Assembly: GCA_014529385.2 (NCBI GenBank)
Contig: CM043957.1
Span: 87,208,381-87,272,380, forward strand
DNA length: 64,000 nucleotides
Reading direction: 5' to 3'
DNA from: Adiantum capillus-veneris
Lineage: Eukaryota > Streptophyta > Polypodiopsida > Polypodiales > Pteridaceae
Below are positions 23,277 to 32,256 of this stretch, piece after piece. Below the pieces are notes generated by a model. That model did no database searches and was not told the origin of the DNA. It saw only the letters and a list, made by a program, of their open reading frames with translations. Position numbers and translations under genes: made by a program. The first letter of the stretch is position 1. Each line of letters begins with the position of its first letter.

Positions 23277-23627
23277 TTGGCGCCATTGCCGAGGGACACA
23301 AGGACCTAAGTAGGTTTCCTACTAACACTCGTGTGATGGTTGCTTGATTTAGTTTCGGCTAAAGAAAGCGTTTTTCTTAAGTGGATCCGGAAGAGGATAT
23401 TCCCGGATCAAGTGGATAGCTAGGAAGCGTGTGTCTTGCCGAGGGTTTGCGACTAGATAGGTTTAGTTAGGATCTGTGGATTAGAGTAGTTGTTGGTGGT
23501 CGAGTGATTTGTGAGGTGATAAAAGCGTTTACTAGTCCGTGTGTGGCAGTGAAGCATTTTTCTACTCATAGATGCAAAACCCCATATGATTTGTAGGAGT
23601 AGCTTTAGGTAAGTGATTCGATTCTGA
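23277..23627 (+). other. Primer site of tRNA-Asp/Glu type and truncated leader
   Basis: TTGGCGCCATTGCCGAGGG (23277-23295) closely resembles the TGGCGCCGTTGCCGGGG primer site of plant Tat/Athila-type gypsy elements. About 330 bp of leader follow with no coding frame, then the sequence passes into the long-period repeat. Confidence 0.7.
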
Positions 23628-23803
23628 ATGTTGACAATGCGAGGGAATGTTGACAATGTCTTTTTCTTTTCGGGGTATTGCACAAGCTTTCTATTCATGA
23701 ATTGGACAAAAAGGAAGGGCGGTTTTGCTACGGTGGGAGATCGAGGTGTAGAAGGATTGGACAAGCTTTCTATTGATGAATTGGACAAAAGGAAGGGCGG
23801 TTT
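23628..23803. repeat. Long-period repeat array, block B
   Basis: Two shortened copies of the GACAAGCTTTCTATTCATG segment lie at 23640-23735 and 23755-23803. The second breaks off where the LINE tail begins. Confidence 0.85.
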
Positions 23804-23823
23804 TAGATAGATAGATAGATTTT
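23804..23823 (-). repeat. LINE 3' terminal simple repeat
   Basis: About five copies of GATA on the plus strand, directly before the LINE 3' end. Simple-repeat tails of this kind replace poly(A) in several LINE lineages. Confidence 0.8.
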
Positions 23824-24067
23824 ATTATCGTTCTCGGAGGTCAAATATGACCTATGGGACCAAAGTTACATGTGATGTAATATGTGTACGGATGATGAGT
23901 GACTCTCGATGCTCCAAAATTGTAGTGATGAGAGTCGCAATGGAGAGCCCACACTTTGGCTGGGAGAGGAAAGTGTGTAGGTCTAAGTTATGGCTGAAAA
24001 TGTGAGAGAAGCAAGTTCGGATGTGATCAAAAGCTGAGCACTCTAGTAGTGTGTGGTACTCAGACTC

Positions 24068-27000
24068 TCAAACTTGCAGTGAGCATAATGTGCACAATCG
24101 ATTTGACTCTTCTCCATTGCCCCAACGCCCTATCTCGCATCGAAGGAAATGGGAGCTAAGCCGAATTGCTGCGATAGTGCGTATCGCGGACAAGGGAATA
24201 GGCTCAAGCATGTAAGTGTGAGTACGGTTTCCTCTCTCAACGAAGAACATGGTTTTGTAGTTGGGGGCAATATAGGTGGTGTAATGTATGAAGCGTGACC
24301 CACCGGATTTCTCCCAAGCCGTAATACATTGGCGTTGTAGAAAAGCTTCATTCACTTGAGAGTCAATTGAAGCATCATGTAGCAAGTGTAATGCATCCCA
24401 TCTCCCAAACCACTTCTTTATGTCTTGCATCCATCCCGTGCTCAAGATCTTGCTTTTATGCGTCTTTTGAACTTTTTTGCTTGCTTCCCATGCAATTGTA
24501 GGAAGTCGATGTGAGGGGTTTTGACGCATCTTTATCATGTACTCCACAACCCTTTCCATGCCCATAACCTCAATTGGAAGAGATCCCGACTCAAGAAGTA
24601 GGAGCATATATGGTGTTTGTGTCTTAACTTGGAGAAAGTTTGTAAGAAAACGCTTTTGGACATTCTCAAACTCTTTCCAAGTAGACTTTGAGATGCTCCC
24701 ACCCCACACTTCAACTCCATAAAGAAGAACCGGTGTCACCAATGCATCAAAAAGATACTTCTTGAGAACCCAACACTTGATGTTTCCCGCATTACACATG
24801 TTCTCAAATGCATAATATGCTCTCTTTCCCGCTTCCAAACGACGCATAGCACATTCATGCCACTTGTGATTGGATGGAACCTCAAGGCCAAGGTACTTAA
24901 AGCTCTCAACAACTTCAAGTGTCTCGTTGTTGTACACAATGCATGGCTTCTCCTTATGGTTGGTTTTCACAAGCATAACCTTTGTTTTGGATTCATTTAC
25001 AATCAGCCCACTATGCAAGCAAAAGTTCTCAAGGACAACCATAAGCTTTTGTGCATCTTCTAAAGTGTGTGCTAGAAGCACTACATCATCCGCATACAAC
25101 AAAAGCATGATTACCGCATTGCAAATAGTGACCTCTTCAATGCCTTCTTCTTGCATAAAGTCAAGTACCATTTGTTCCAATTGATCGATGCATAGACCAA
25201 AGAGAGTTGGTGACAATGGACATCCTTGTTTAACCCCAATAGTGCTTACAAAAATTTCTGAAATTTCTCTTCCCATGCGCAATTGACAAATCACCTTCTC
25301 ATAGATTCGAGAAACCGCAAGCATAAACTCACTTGGCACTTGGAGTTCTTCCATCCTTCTCCACAAATTGTTACGTGGAATCATATCAAAGGTTTTCTTA
25401 AAGTCCACAAAACAACAATACAATCGCTTGCCTTTCAACCGACTTTCCTCCATGAGAACACGAAGAGTGACAAGATGATCAATGGTGCTATGGCATCGAC
25501 GAAAACCCGCTTGTCCCTTTGCACGCTTGTCGTTCTCTTCAGCCCAATCACTCAATTTCATCTCCATTATGCACCCAAATAACTTTGCCATAAGAGACCC
25601 AATCATTATAGTCCGGTAGTTGCTTACATTCTTTACATCCCCTCCTTTATGCAAAGGCTTAACCCAATTAGTACTCCAATCATAAGGCATACCATGTTGA
25701 AGTGCAAGGTTGAACATATCACACATCCACTCATGGGTAAAATCTCCCGTCCATTTTATCATCTCCGGCTTGATACCTTGAAGATCTCCCGCTTTGCGAG
25801 TGGCCAACTTTTCAAGCCCACCGCATACATCCTCAATAGTAAAAAAAGACGGCATACATGGGAGTGAACCATAAAATGGCATTTTTTCAGTATTTTCTTG
25901 CTCATATAATTGCCTACAATGTGTGTACATATCCACTAGACTCAAGTTACCAAAATTCTCAACCCGCTTGCCTCTCAAGTTTCTCCAAAATCTTCCACAT
26001 GCATGTGCCTTTTCTTGGACTTGAGATTCTTGTTGCTTTACTTCCCATCTTCTTCTCTTCTTTTGAATCAATGCCTTGTATGTATGCAAATGACTTTGAT
26101 AGTTGTCTTTGTCCATAGTTGCATCAAGCTTTATCAAGGACTTTCGAGCATCTTGACATTCTTTATCAAACCACCTTTTGCGTGATCTATCTTTGTTGAT
26201 ACCATGGAGATGCTTTATGGCAAAGCATTCTTCCGCACAAGAACAAATAGCTTTTTTGAAAGCTTCCCATTTAGTTTCCAATGGTGCATCACATTGAAGC
26301 TTTGTCATCCATAATTTTTGCTCAACCATTTCAATGTACATTGGTGCCCGTTTGAAATCCATACATAGTGATAACTTCTCTTTCCTTTGGCTGAGATTAT
26401 CATGCTTAGTTGCTTCTCCACATGAAAGGTCAATACATAAGGTGCGATGGTCGGATTCTGGGGTCCATTGACCAAACATAAAACTCTTTATGCGATACAT
26501 GATGGCTTCAGAGAGTAGCATATAGTCAATCACACTATCCCCATTATGTCTTCTACATGTAAATCCATTGGTTCCACTCCACAAAGATACACCATTGGCA
26601 ATGAGCATACCCGTGCTATTACACATGTGTAAAAGTAACTTTCCATAGTGATCCGGCTCTTTCTCATCCATTGAAGTACGATCATACAAGTGAACTTCCT
26701 CCAACTCCCTTGAAATGTATGGCATATCAAATTGTTGAGTATCATGTTGCAATGTTTTTGTGCGAGCATTCATATCCCCAAATACAATAACATCACCTTC
26801 ACCTTTGAAATAAGCAATGTCCTCTTCCAAATCAGAAAATGGTTGATCTCTATCCATGCAAGCATAAAAGGGAGAATCATGATGAGGAATGTAGCAACCG
26901 GTTACAAAAATGGGTGCTCTTTTTGGTGTCATAATTTTCAGCCATACATAACGTTTGTACTTGTCATCTTTCACAATTGATACAAAATCTTCCAATCCTT

Positions 27001-27244
27001 TCTTAACCATACATGCTAACCCTCCTTGTCCTCTTCGTTGCTTGAGATTCTTTGACCACATCAATGAATGTACATTGTAATCCTCCAAGCCGTTAATTCT
27101 TTGTGTATCATGCTCCCAAGTTTCAACAAGAAGTACAACATCGGCTTTGCTTGTTAGTTCATCAATGCCAACCCCCGCATTCCATGGGTATCCATTACAA
27201 TTCCAAAAGCATATTTTCAATTGTAACTCGGTCTCATAGGTCAC
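24068..27244 (-). CDS. LINE ORF2: endonuclease and reverse transcriptase
   Basis: A 1058-residue protein that nicks target DNA and copies the LINE RNA. The N-terminal APE-type endonuclease shows FWNCNGYPWN, LLVETWEHD, VFGDMNARTK, SVIDYMLL and SDHRTLCID. The RT shows AGFRRCHSTIDHL, CFVDFKKTFDMIPR, GVKQGCPLSPTLFGL and the catalytic LLLYADDVVLLA, followed by a thumb-like region (FKYLGLEV). No RNase H domain is seen. The start lies 6 bp after the ORF1 stop. The frame ends with CTLCSLQV and TGA; reading on without that stop gives ESEYHTLLEC and a further 60 or so residues to a TAG at about 23851. That would complete a CCHC finger (CX2C...HX4C), so the TGA is probably a single inactivating change. 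Confidence 0.95.
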   Translation of the reverse strand: MTYETELQLKICFWNCNGYPWNAGVGIDELTSKADVVLLVETWEHDTQRINGLEDYNVHSLMWSKNLKQRRGQGGLACMVKKGLEDFVSIVKDDKYKRYVWLKIMTPKRAPIFVTGCYIPHHDSPFYACMDRDQPFSDLEEDIAYFKGEGDVIVFGDMNARTKTLQHDTQQFDMPYISRELEEVHLYDRTSMDEKEPDHYGKLLLHMCNSTGMLIANGVSLWSGTNGFTCRRHNGDSVIDYMLLSEAIMYRIKSFMFGQWTPESDHRTLCIDLSCGEATKHDNLSQRKEKLSLCMDFKRAPMYIEMVEQKLWMTKLQCDAPLETKWEAFKKAICSCAEECFAIKHLHGINKDRSRKRWFDKECQDARKSLIKLDATMDKDNYQSHLHTYKALIQKKRRRWEVKQQESQVQEKAHACGRFWRNLRGKRVENFGNLSLVDMYTHCRQLYEQENTEKMPFYGSLPCMPSFFTIEDVCGGLEKLATRKAGDLQGIKPEMIKWTGDFTHEWMCDMFNLALQHGMPYDWSTNWVKPLHKGGDVKNVSNYRTIMIGSLMAKLFGCIMEMKLSDWAEENDKRAKGQAGFRRCHSTIDHLVTLRVLMEESRLKGKRLYCCFVDFKKTFDMIPRNNLWRRMEELQVPSEFMLAVSRIYEKVICQLRMGREISEIFVSTIGVKQGCPLSPTLFGLCIDQLEQMVLDFMQEEGIEEVTICNAVIMLLLYADDVVLLAHTLEDAQKLMVVLENFCLHSGLIVNESKTKVMLVKTNHKEKPCIVYNNETLEVVESFKYLGLEVPSNHKWHECAMRRLEAGKRAYYAFENMCNAGNIKCWVLKKYLFDALVTPVLLYGVEVWGGSISKSTWKEFENVQKRFLTNFLQVKTQTPYMLLLLESGSLPIEVMGMERVVEYMIKMRQNPSHRLPTIAWEASKKVQKTHKSKILSTGWMQDIKKWFGRWDALHLLHDASIDSQVNEAFLQRQCITAWEKSGGSRFIHYTTYIAPNYKTMFFVERGNRTHTYMLEPIPLSAIRTIAAIRLSSHFLRCEIGRWGNGEESNRLCTLCSLQV

Positions 27245-27250
27245 GCATCC

Positions 27251-28201
27251 CTATTTGCTTGAGAGACTTGCCTCCTCCTTGGGCACATTTTCTTCATGAG
27301 AGATTTCCTTGTTTTTATTATTCTTTTTCTCATATGCCTTGCGACGCATATTTTGTTGCTTAATAGTGCGATCTTCACATACAAAACATTTTGTATTCCT
27401 CAAATAGATCCAACTATTATCAAGGATAATCTTTCGCTTGGTCTCATCCGGCATGGTGCATACAATTGGCCGTTCTCCCGAGCGAGGAGCTCCTTGCTTC
27501 TCCACTCTATGTGCTCCATAGACCATAACTCCGGACATGTCAAAGTGGGTTTTGAAGAAATCTTCAATAACAATGGCAAGAGAAGGAGGTGTCTCTAACT
27601 TCTCTTCGAGAATTCCACGAATAACAATGTTCTTGGAACGTCGCTCCCGTTCTTTCAACTCCTCCACATCTACATTCTCAACATTCTTTGTTTGAACCAT
27701 AGCTTGCATGAGTGAGGAATTAGAAACCACATTGCTACCACATACATCAGCCCAAGACTTGTTTGTGCATACATTTTTCATGTCGCATACATCCCGGCTC
27801 ATAGTGTCAAATTTCTCCTCTTTCAATACATGGTCATGCTCCACTTTGCTCATCCGCTCCTTCAAAGCATTCAAGTCCACAAGAGAGCGTTTACATTCCT
27901 TGACTTCATCTTCAAGTTGCATCAAACGTGTTGTTTGCATCTCAAGTGTCCTCTTGAGATTCTCATTCTCAACCACAAGTACCCTTAGTGTGCCATTCTC
28001 CATTGCAAGTGCTCGTAAATCTTCGCCTTGTTTGTTTACGGTCTCTTGCAATGATACCAAGTACGCCATGATCATGGTTTCCGATGTCGTTGGTTGGGTG
28101 GTTGTGTTGCTATTTCCACACTTAGGAGATTTTGGATCATTTTCCATAATGGTTGAGGACCTTGTTGAAGAAGAAGAACCCTTGCGAGTGCCGGAAGACA
28201 T
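27251..28201 (-). CDS. LINE ORF1 protein
   Basis: A 316-residue protein, probably an RNA-binding chaperone as in other LINEs. The Ser-rich N-terminus is followed by a long coiled coil (about residues 50-140: leucine and charged heptads such as LVVENENLKRTLEMQ). A C-terminal region about residues 185-290 (NIVIRGILEE, YGAHRVEK, RPIVCTM, IYLRNTKCFVCED) resembles the RRM-plus-CTD region of L1-type ORF1 proteins. It ends in a Lys/Asn/Glu-rich tail. The frame is unbroken, which suggests the element was recently active. Confidence 0.88.
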   Translation of the reverse strand: MSSGTRKGSSSSTRSSTIMENDPKSPKCGNSNTTTQPTTSETMIMAYLVSLQETVNKQGEDLRALAMENGTLRVLVVENENLKRTLEMQTTRLMQLEDEVKECKRSLVDLNALKERMSKVEHDHVLKEEKFDTMSRDVCDMKNVCTNKSWADVCGSNVVSNSSLMQAMVQTKNVENVDVEELKERERRSKNIVIRGILEEKLETPPSLAIVIEDFFKTHFDMSGVMVYGAHRVEKQGAPRSGERPIVCTMPDETKRKIILDNSWIYLRNTKCFVCEDRTIKQQNMRRKAYEKKNNKNKEISHEENVPKEEASLSSK

Positions 28202-28426
28202 TGTATGTAAAATAGGAGATGAGAATCAATTTTGTTGAACCTGTTCACTTCGGAAATACTGCTACAGAAACGCCTTCCATAACTCTGAAAATTTCTGTCT
28301 TTACATCAATGCGTAGAGGACTTCGTGCTCTTCGATTGAGGCTACAGATCACCCAAATCGGAGTTCGGATGAATAAGTTATGATCAAAAGAGTGGACTGC
28401 TGTCTACTAGGTCAAAAAACGGCTGC

Positions 28427-28429
<3 letters not shown>
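28202..28429 (-). promoter_or_regulatory. LINE 5' leader
   Basis: About 230 bp before ORF1, ending at a (GA)n tract. Part of it (about 28355-28420) resembles a stretch in the Copia leader at 43300-43370, including AGACTGCTGTC-like and TTATGA-containing sequence. The similarity is short and was judged by eye. Such leaders normally hold the internal promoter. Confidence 0.55.
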
Positions 28430-28506
<77 letters not shown>

Positions 28507-29655
28507 GTAGTGATAGGAATCTCCCTAGATTCCCCTCCATTGCTTTTTCAAAATCCTCTCGTCAACATAAAAGATAGCAAAAAAAACAACAAGAATTCTC
28601 CAAGCTACAAGTTGTCTTGAAAGTTGAAATAATAAAAATTTTCAAAAAATTTAGATTTTAACATCAAAACTACAACTAAAGTACAAGTACGAAGGGAAAC
28701 ACTATATGAAGGGACTTACAAGCTCCAATGGTATGGACAGAAAATGCTTAGAGCACATAGAATACATGAGTGAGAGCTCACAAATGCAAAAACTATTTGT
28801 ATGTAGATAATGTTCAAGTAATTGAATGGTCTCTTTAACTTATCCGACATTGCATCGAGTAGCTCTAGGCTCACACCAAGCGCTTCAATGGTTTTAAATC
28901 TTAAGCTTAATGAACAACTTGGACGTCTCTCTTTGCAGAAAATCTGGTAGCAATTCCTTGCAAGCCATCGCGTATCTTGGAGAAATCTAGCAACATCTCT
29001 CCATCTCTCTCTCGTGTGCGAGGGAATGTTGACGACGTCAATTTCTTTTTGGGGGACTAGACAACCTTTCTCTTCATGAATTGGAAGAAAGGAAGGGCAG
29101 GTCTGCTATGGTGGGAAATCTTGGGAAGGATAGACTAGTAGTCGTCTCATGGACACACACACACACACACACACAGGAATCTCCCTAGATTCCCCTTCGT
29201 TTCTTTATCAAAACCTGTCTGGTCTCATACTTCTATAAGCAATAACATTAAAGATAGCAAAAACAACAAGAAGAATTCTACAATCTACAGACTGTGCTTG
29301 AAAGTTGAAATAGTAAATTATAGCACCATATTGAAGTAGTCACAACTTAGACACGCCTAGACACAACCATGACTTCAAAATTTTTAGATTTTAACATCAA
29401 AACTACAACTAGAGTACAAGTACGACGGGAAACATTGTATGAAGGGACTTACAAGCTCTAATGGTATAAATGAAAAATTTGTAGAGCACATAAAATATAC
29501 GAGTGAAAGCTCACAACTGCAAAAATTCTTTGTATATAGATAATGTTCAGGTAAATGAACGGTCTCTTTAATTTATCCAACATTGCTTCAAGCAGCTCTA
29601 GGCTCACACCAAGCTTCAATGGTCTTAAATCTTAAGCTTAATGAACAACTTGGAA
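28430..29655. repeat. Long-period repeat array, block C
   Basis: This block begins with (GA)n (28430-28504) and holds two successive units. The GGAATCTCCCTAGATT segment starts near 28513 and 29178, a period of about 665 bp, and each unit has the segment containing GTACAAGTACGA. A (CA)n run lies at 29152-29174. The ORFs in it are not conserved. It is the continuation of blocks A and B. Confidence 0.85.
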
Positions 29656-30338
29656 ATGCTGGTACATATGAATCAAAATTTGGAAGCCCATGGTCTCAAT
29701 AAAATTATAGCAAAATTAACAACTAGCTCCATATTAAGTGGCTGCCGTGAGGATTTTGCTGATGGTGTATTTTGTAATTCATCATTCCATCCATGGGCGG
29801 CTTGGCTAGGCCACAGGCAAGAGAGTAATCTAAACGCTTGACCATTCTCTGATATAAACTGCAATGCTATGCATGACAATGCTGGACCTTGGTTGTTCCA
29901 CGTCAGTAAACAACGTGAACCCAGCCTTAGGTGGAGTTCAGACCGCCGCACACACTTCTCTTTTTTCATAGGTGGACAAATAAAAGTGCATGCCTTGAGT
30001 GAGGCGGTTCAGACTGCACACTTGCCTTCGCTAGCTTTCCTGAGTTGGAATTCATGCCCAAGGGCAATGCACAATGTTCGGCCTCGAAGTGGCTAGTGCG
30101 ATACCGCTCCAACCAATCAAAAGCCACTGTGCCCTGCAGTTGCTTTCTTTTCCAATTGTGCATGATTCAAAGTGCACTTGAAATGTTGGGGTGGAAAAGT
30201 GTCATCTAGCCTAGTTACAACGATGTTCGCTGAAGACTGAATAATAAGGGTCTGAACCGACTGGGGCACTTTTGGGACAGTAACAGCAAGAGCTAGAAAA
30301 CCACTGAACTTTTGGTAACCCAATTCCAACTTAATAGC
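29656..30338. other. Unassigned sequence
   Basis: Open frames on both strands (29673-29969 minus, 29869-30096 plus) show no recognised motif. The right end may be the upstream part of the LINE fragment that starts at about 30339. Confidence 0.4.
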
Positions 30339-31096
30339 TTGGAGGTTTTGCTAGTCAACAAAGTGATGGAAGAGCTTGACAGTGCAGTGATGCCAATCTG
30401 TGACTCGGAGTTTGATTGGAATGCCTAGAAATGGCCCGGAAGTAGCCTCTTATGGAAACCCTATTCTAAAGGGATTTACCATACAATGATGCTAAAGAAG
30501 GATTGGTCTAGCCCCCTTAACAAGATATGGAAAAAACAATGGTCAGAGGAAAGGTGGGAGCAAGCAATGGAGAACATCTGGGTGCCAAATGTTCCACATC
30601 ACATGAAGGCATTTCTATGGAAAGTAATTAGGGATGCTCTTCCGACGGGGGTGAAGATTCAGGAGAGAGGGATTCGGATAGATCGATGCCTGGGGTGCAG
30701 GATGGCTAGTGAAGATCTGACCCACCTTTTTATGGAATGCCTAGCTATCAGAGTCCTTACAGGAAAAATTTGCAAGTGGGTCCAAAGAACATGGAAAATT
30801 AGCTTTTACAAGACTGATTTACTCCTCGGAGGTAAGAACTTGGGTAGCCCTGCCATCCTCATATGCACTCAAATCATCAGGTTTTGCTTTCTTCATAATG
30901 TATGACAAACAAGGAACCGCCGTGTGTTTGAAGGAGTTCCTGAGGTGGCAAGCTTCGCAGAAATTATACAAGAAAGCAGAGTGCTAATATGGATGCTCGG
31001 GCGCAAGCAAAACTCGATTGATTGGTCTAGGGTTACCTGTGCCTTGTTGTTAGCGGAATGCTTAGGTAAGGGGAAAATCATGAAACTAGAAGATTA
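30339..31096 (+). pseudogene. L1-type LINE ORF2 C-terminus with zf-RVT domain
   Basis: The frame reads WKKQWSEERWEQAMENIW, then VPHHMKAFLWKVIRDALPTG, CLGCRMASEDLTHLFMEC and LLLGG. This is the reverse-transcriptase zinc-binding region (CX2C...HX4C) found at the end of plant L1-type ORF2 proteins. Stops at about 30427 and 30902 interrupt the frame, which otherwise continues to about 31096. The upstream endonuclease and RT are absent, as in 5'-truncated LINE copies. This is a different lineage from the two LINEs at 23804 and 55554. Confidence 0.82.
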
Positions 31097-31263
31097 GTGA
31101 AGAACATGTTAATGAACCTGGTGTATCAAGGGCAGAGGGGCAAGTTGTTAGGGGTGGCTCCCCAGATAGCTGATGTAAGTTTGGTTTTGGTCTCTGGATG
31201 GTGTCATGGCTCGGCACGAGCATGGCAAGTTCTTGTAATTTTTTGAGATGATCAATATAATTC

Positions 31264-31290
31264 ACTCACAATTGTGAGTTTTGAACTAGT
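31264..31290 (+). other. Possible Helitron 3' terminus
   Basis: A perfect 16-bp palindrome (ACTCACAATTGTGAGT, 31264-31279) is followed 6 bases later by CTAG and T. Helitrons end in a short hairpin, then CTRR, and insert next to T. If real, it ends an element lying to the left, not the Rep/helicase element to the right, which is on the other strand. No matching TC start was found. Confidence 0.3.
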
Positions 31291-31379
31291 ATGGCCCTTT
31301 GATACGACACAGAACCAATCCAAGAAATTGAAAAAAAATTGATGAGTTACAAGTAAAAGCGAAACTGAGGAATGACCCC

Positions 31380-31792
31380 ATGGAGACCTGGAGGCAAAGG
31401 GTCAACAACGAAAGTAGGAATCTCGTCAATAAGAGAGTCAGGCTTGGCAGAGTGAAGAACGCGTGTAAAGCCACCCATTTCAGAACCAGGAAGATCTTTA
31501 AAGTGCTTGAACCAGCGATACACGATACGGCATTGCGACCGGTTGTGACCATAATCTGTTGTTGTAAGCGCAGTGTGAAATAGAAGTTTTATACCTTTAC
31601 GATGACGCGAAGCTCTGCAGGCATCCGCACTAGAGGGTCTACGTACCGTGTTTCTAGTTCCTTTTTGGTCATTATTTCTTCGCTTCCAGATCTGCTGCTA
31701 TTCATATTTGTGATCGTGGTTACTGTGGTGTAAGTCACCACAATAGCCAGAAATGTGACAAAGCATAGAAAGAAAGAGCCCGATAGATTCAT
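31380..31792 (-). pseudogene. Hydroxyproline O-arabinosyltransferase (HPAT) N-terminal fragment
   Basis: The minus-strand start gives a short cytoplasmic end and a membrane segment (FFLCFVTFLAIVVTY), as in Golgi type II enzymes. It is followed by the HPAT start region (DPLVRMPAELR). After a frameshift near 31585 the sequence continues LFHTALTTTDYGHNRSQCRI, then YRWFKHFKDLPGSEMGGFTR and IPTFVVDPLPPGL, all characteristic of plant HPATs, which add arabinose to hydroxyproline in cell-wall proteins and signal peptides. The frame then diverges and stops at 31347-31349. The catalytic domain downstream is missing. A spliced interpretation is unlikely: the possible intron would be only about 39 bp and would remove conserved residues. 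I take it as a broken 5' gene fragment. Confidence 0.78.
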
Positions 31793-32256
31793 GCTTGTGG
31801 GCGTGAAGGGTCAATAAACAAATCTATCGAATGGAGTTTTGTTGAATCAATAAATGCACAGTATTTTCACTACTTGAAACAGTGTGTCAAAAATGAAAAA
31901 ATACAAATGACTCTGAAGGATACTGCACATTTGACTGCCAGAGACAATCTCTCCAACTCCCAAAATCCCTGATGCATGAGGGCAATGATTCATTTATCTT
32001 AAACGTGCAAAGTCGAAGTAATCTAGAAGTAGAGAATGAAAGTAACTTGGTATTGAGAATGATTGAGGTTTTCTTCATAGAATGAGAGAGAGAGAGAGAG
32101 AAAGAGAGAGTAGTGTGCGAGCAAAGAGATTATGGACCTCAATAATCAGAAGCGGACATTAAACAAGCATTTTATTGACTGAAAATGTAGCCAATTGATA
32201 GAGAGAGAGATAGAGGGAGAGTAATGTGAAAACAAAGAACAGACATGTTCTCGAAA
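31793..32256. other. Unassigned sequence with short GA runs
   Basis: This is the upstream flank of the HPAT fragment and the downstream flank of the GIY-YIG frame. It holds imperfect (GA)n at 32083-32110 and 32200-32221. No gene is recognised. Confidence 0.5.

Larger units (their letters stand above)
23804..28429 (-). mobile_element. LINE-1 copy of this window, nearly intact two-ORF non-LTR element
   Basis: A minus-strand non-LTR retrotransposon with a 5' leader (28202-28429), ORF1 (27251-28201), ORF2 (24068-27244, potentially reading to about 23851) and a 3' end with a GATA-type simple repeat (23805-23822) instead of poly(A). Its last 50 bases match the 3' end of the second LINE near 55560-55610. 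It interrupts the long-period repeat, and compared with intact units part of the target unit next to its 5' end is missing. I do not assign a LINE clade. Confidence 0.93.

Noticed and set aside
24068-27244. The RT as a host telomerase or group II intron protein
   Set aside because: The APE-type endonuclease N-terminus, the preceding ORF1 and the simple-repeat 3' end identify a LINE.
28511-29655. CRISPR-like array
   Set aside because: Two long units of about 665 bp with microsatellites, in a eukaryotic context; no short regularly spaced repeats.
31562-31600. A 39-bp intron in the HPAT fragment
   Set aside because: GT and AG are present, but the length is too short for a plant intron and the removed bases encode conserved HPAT residues; a frameshift explains the data better.
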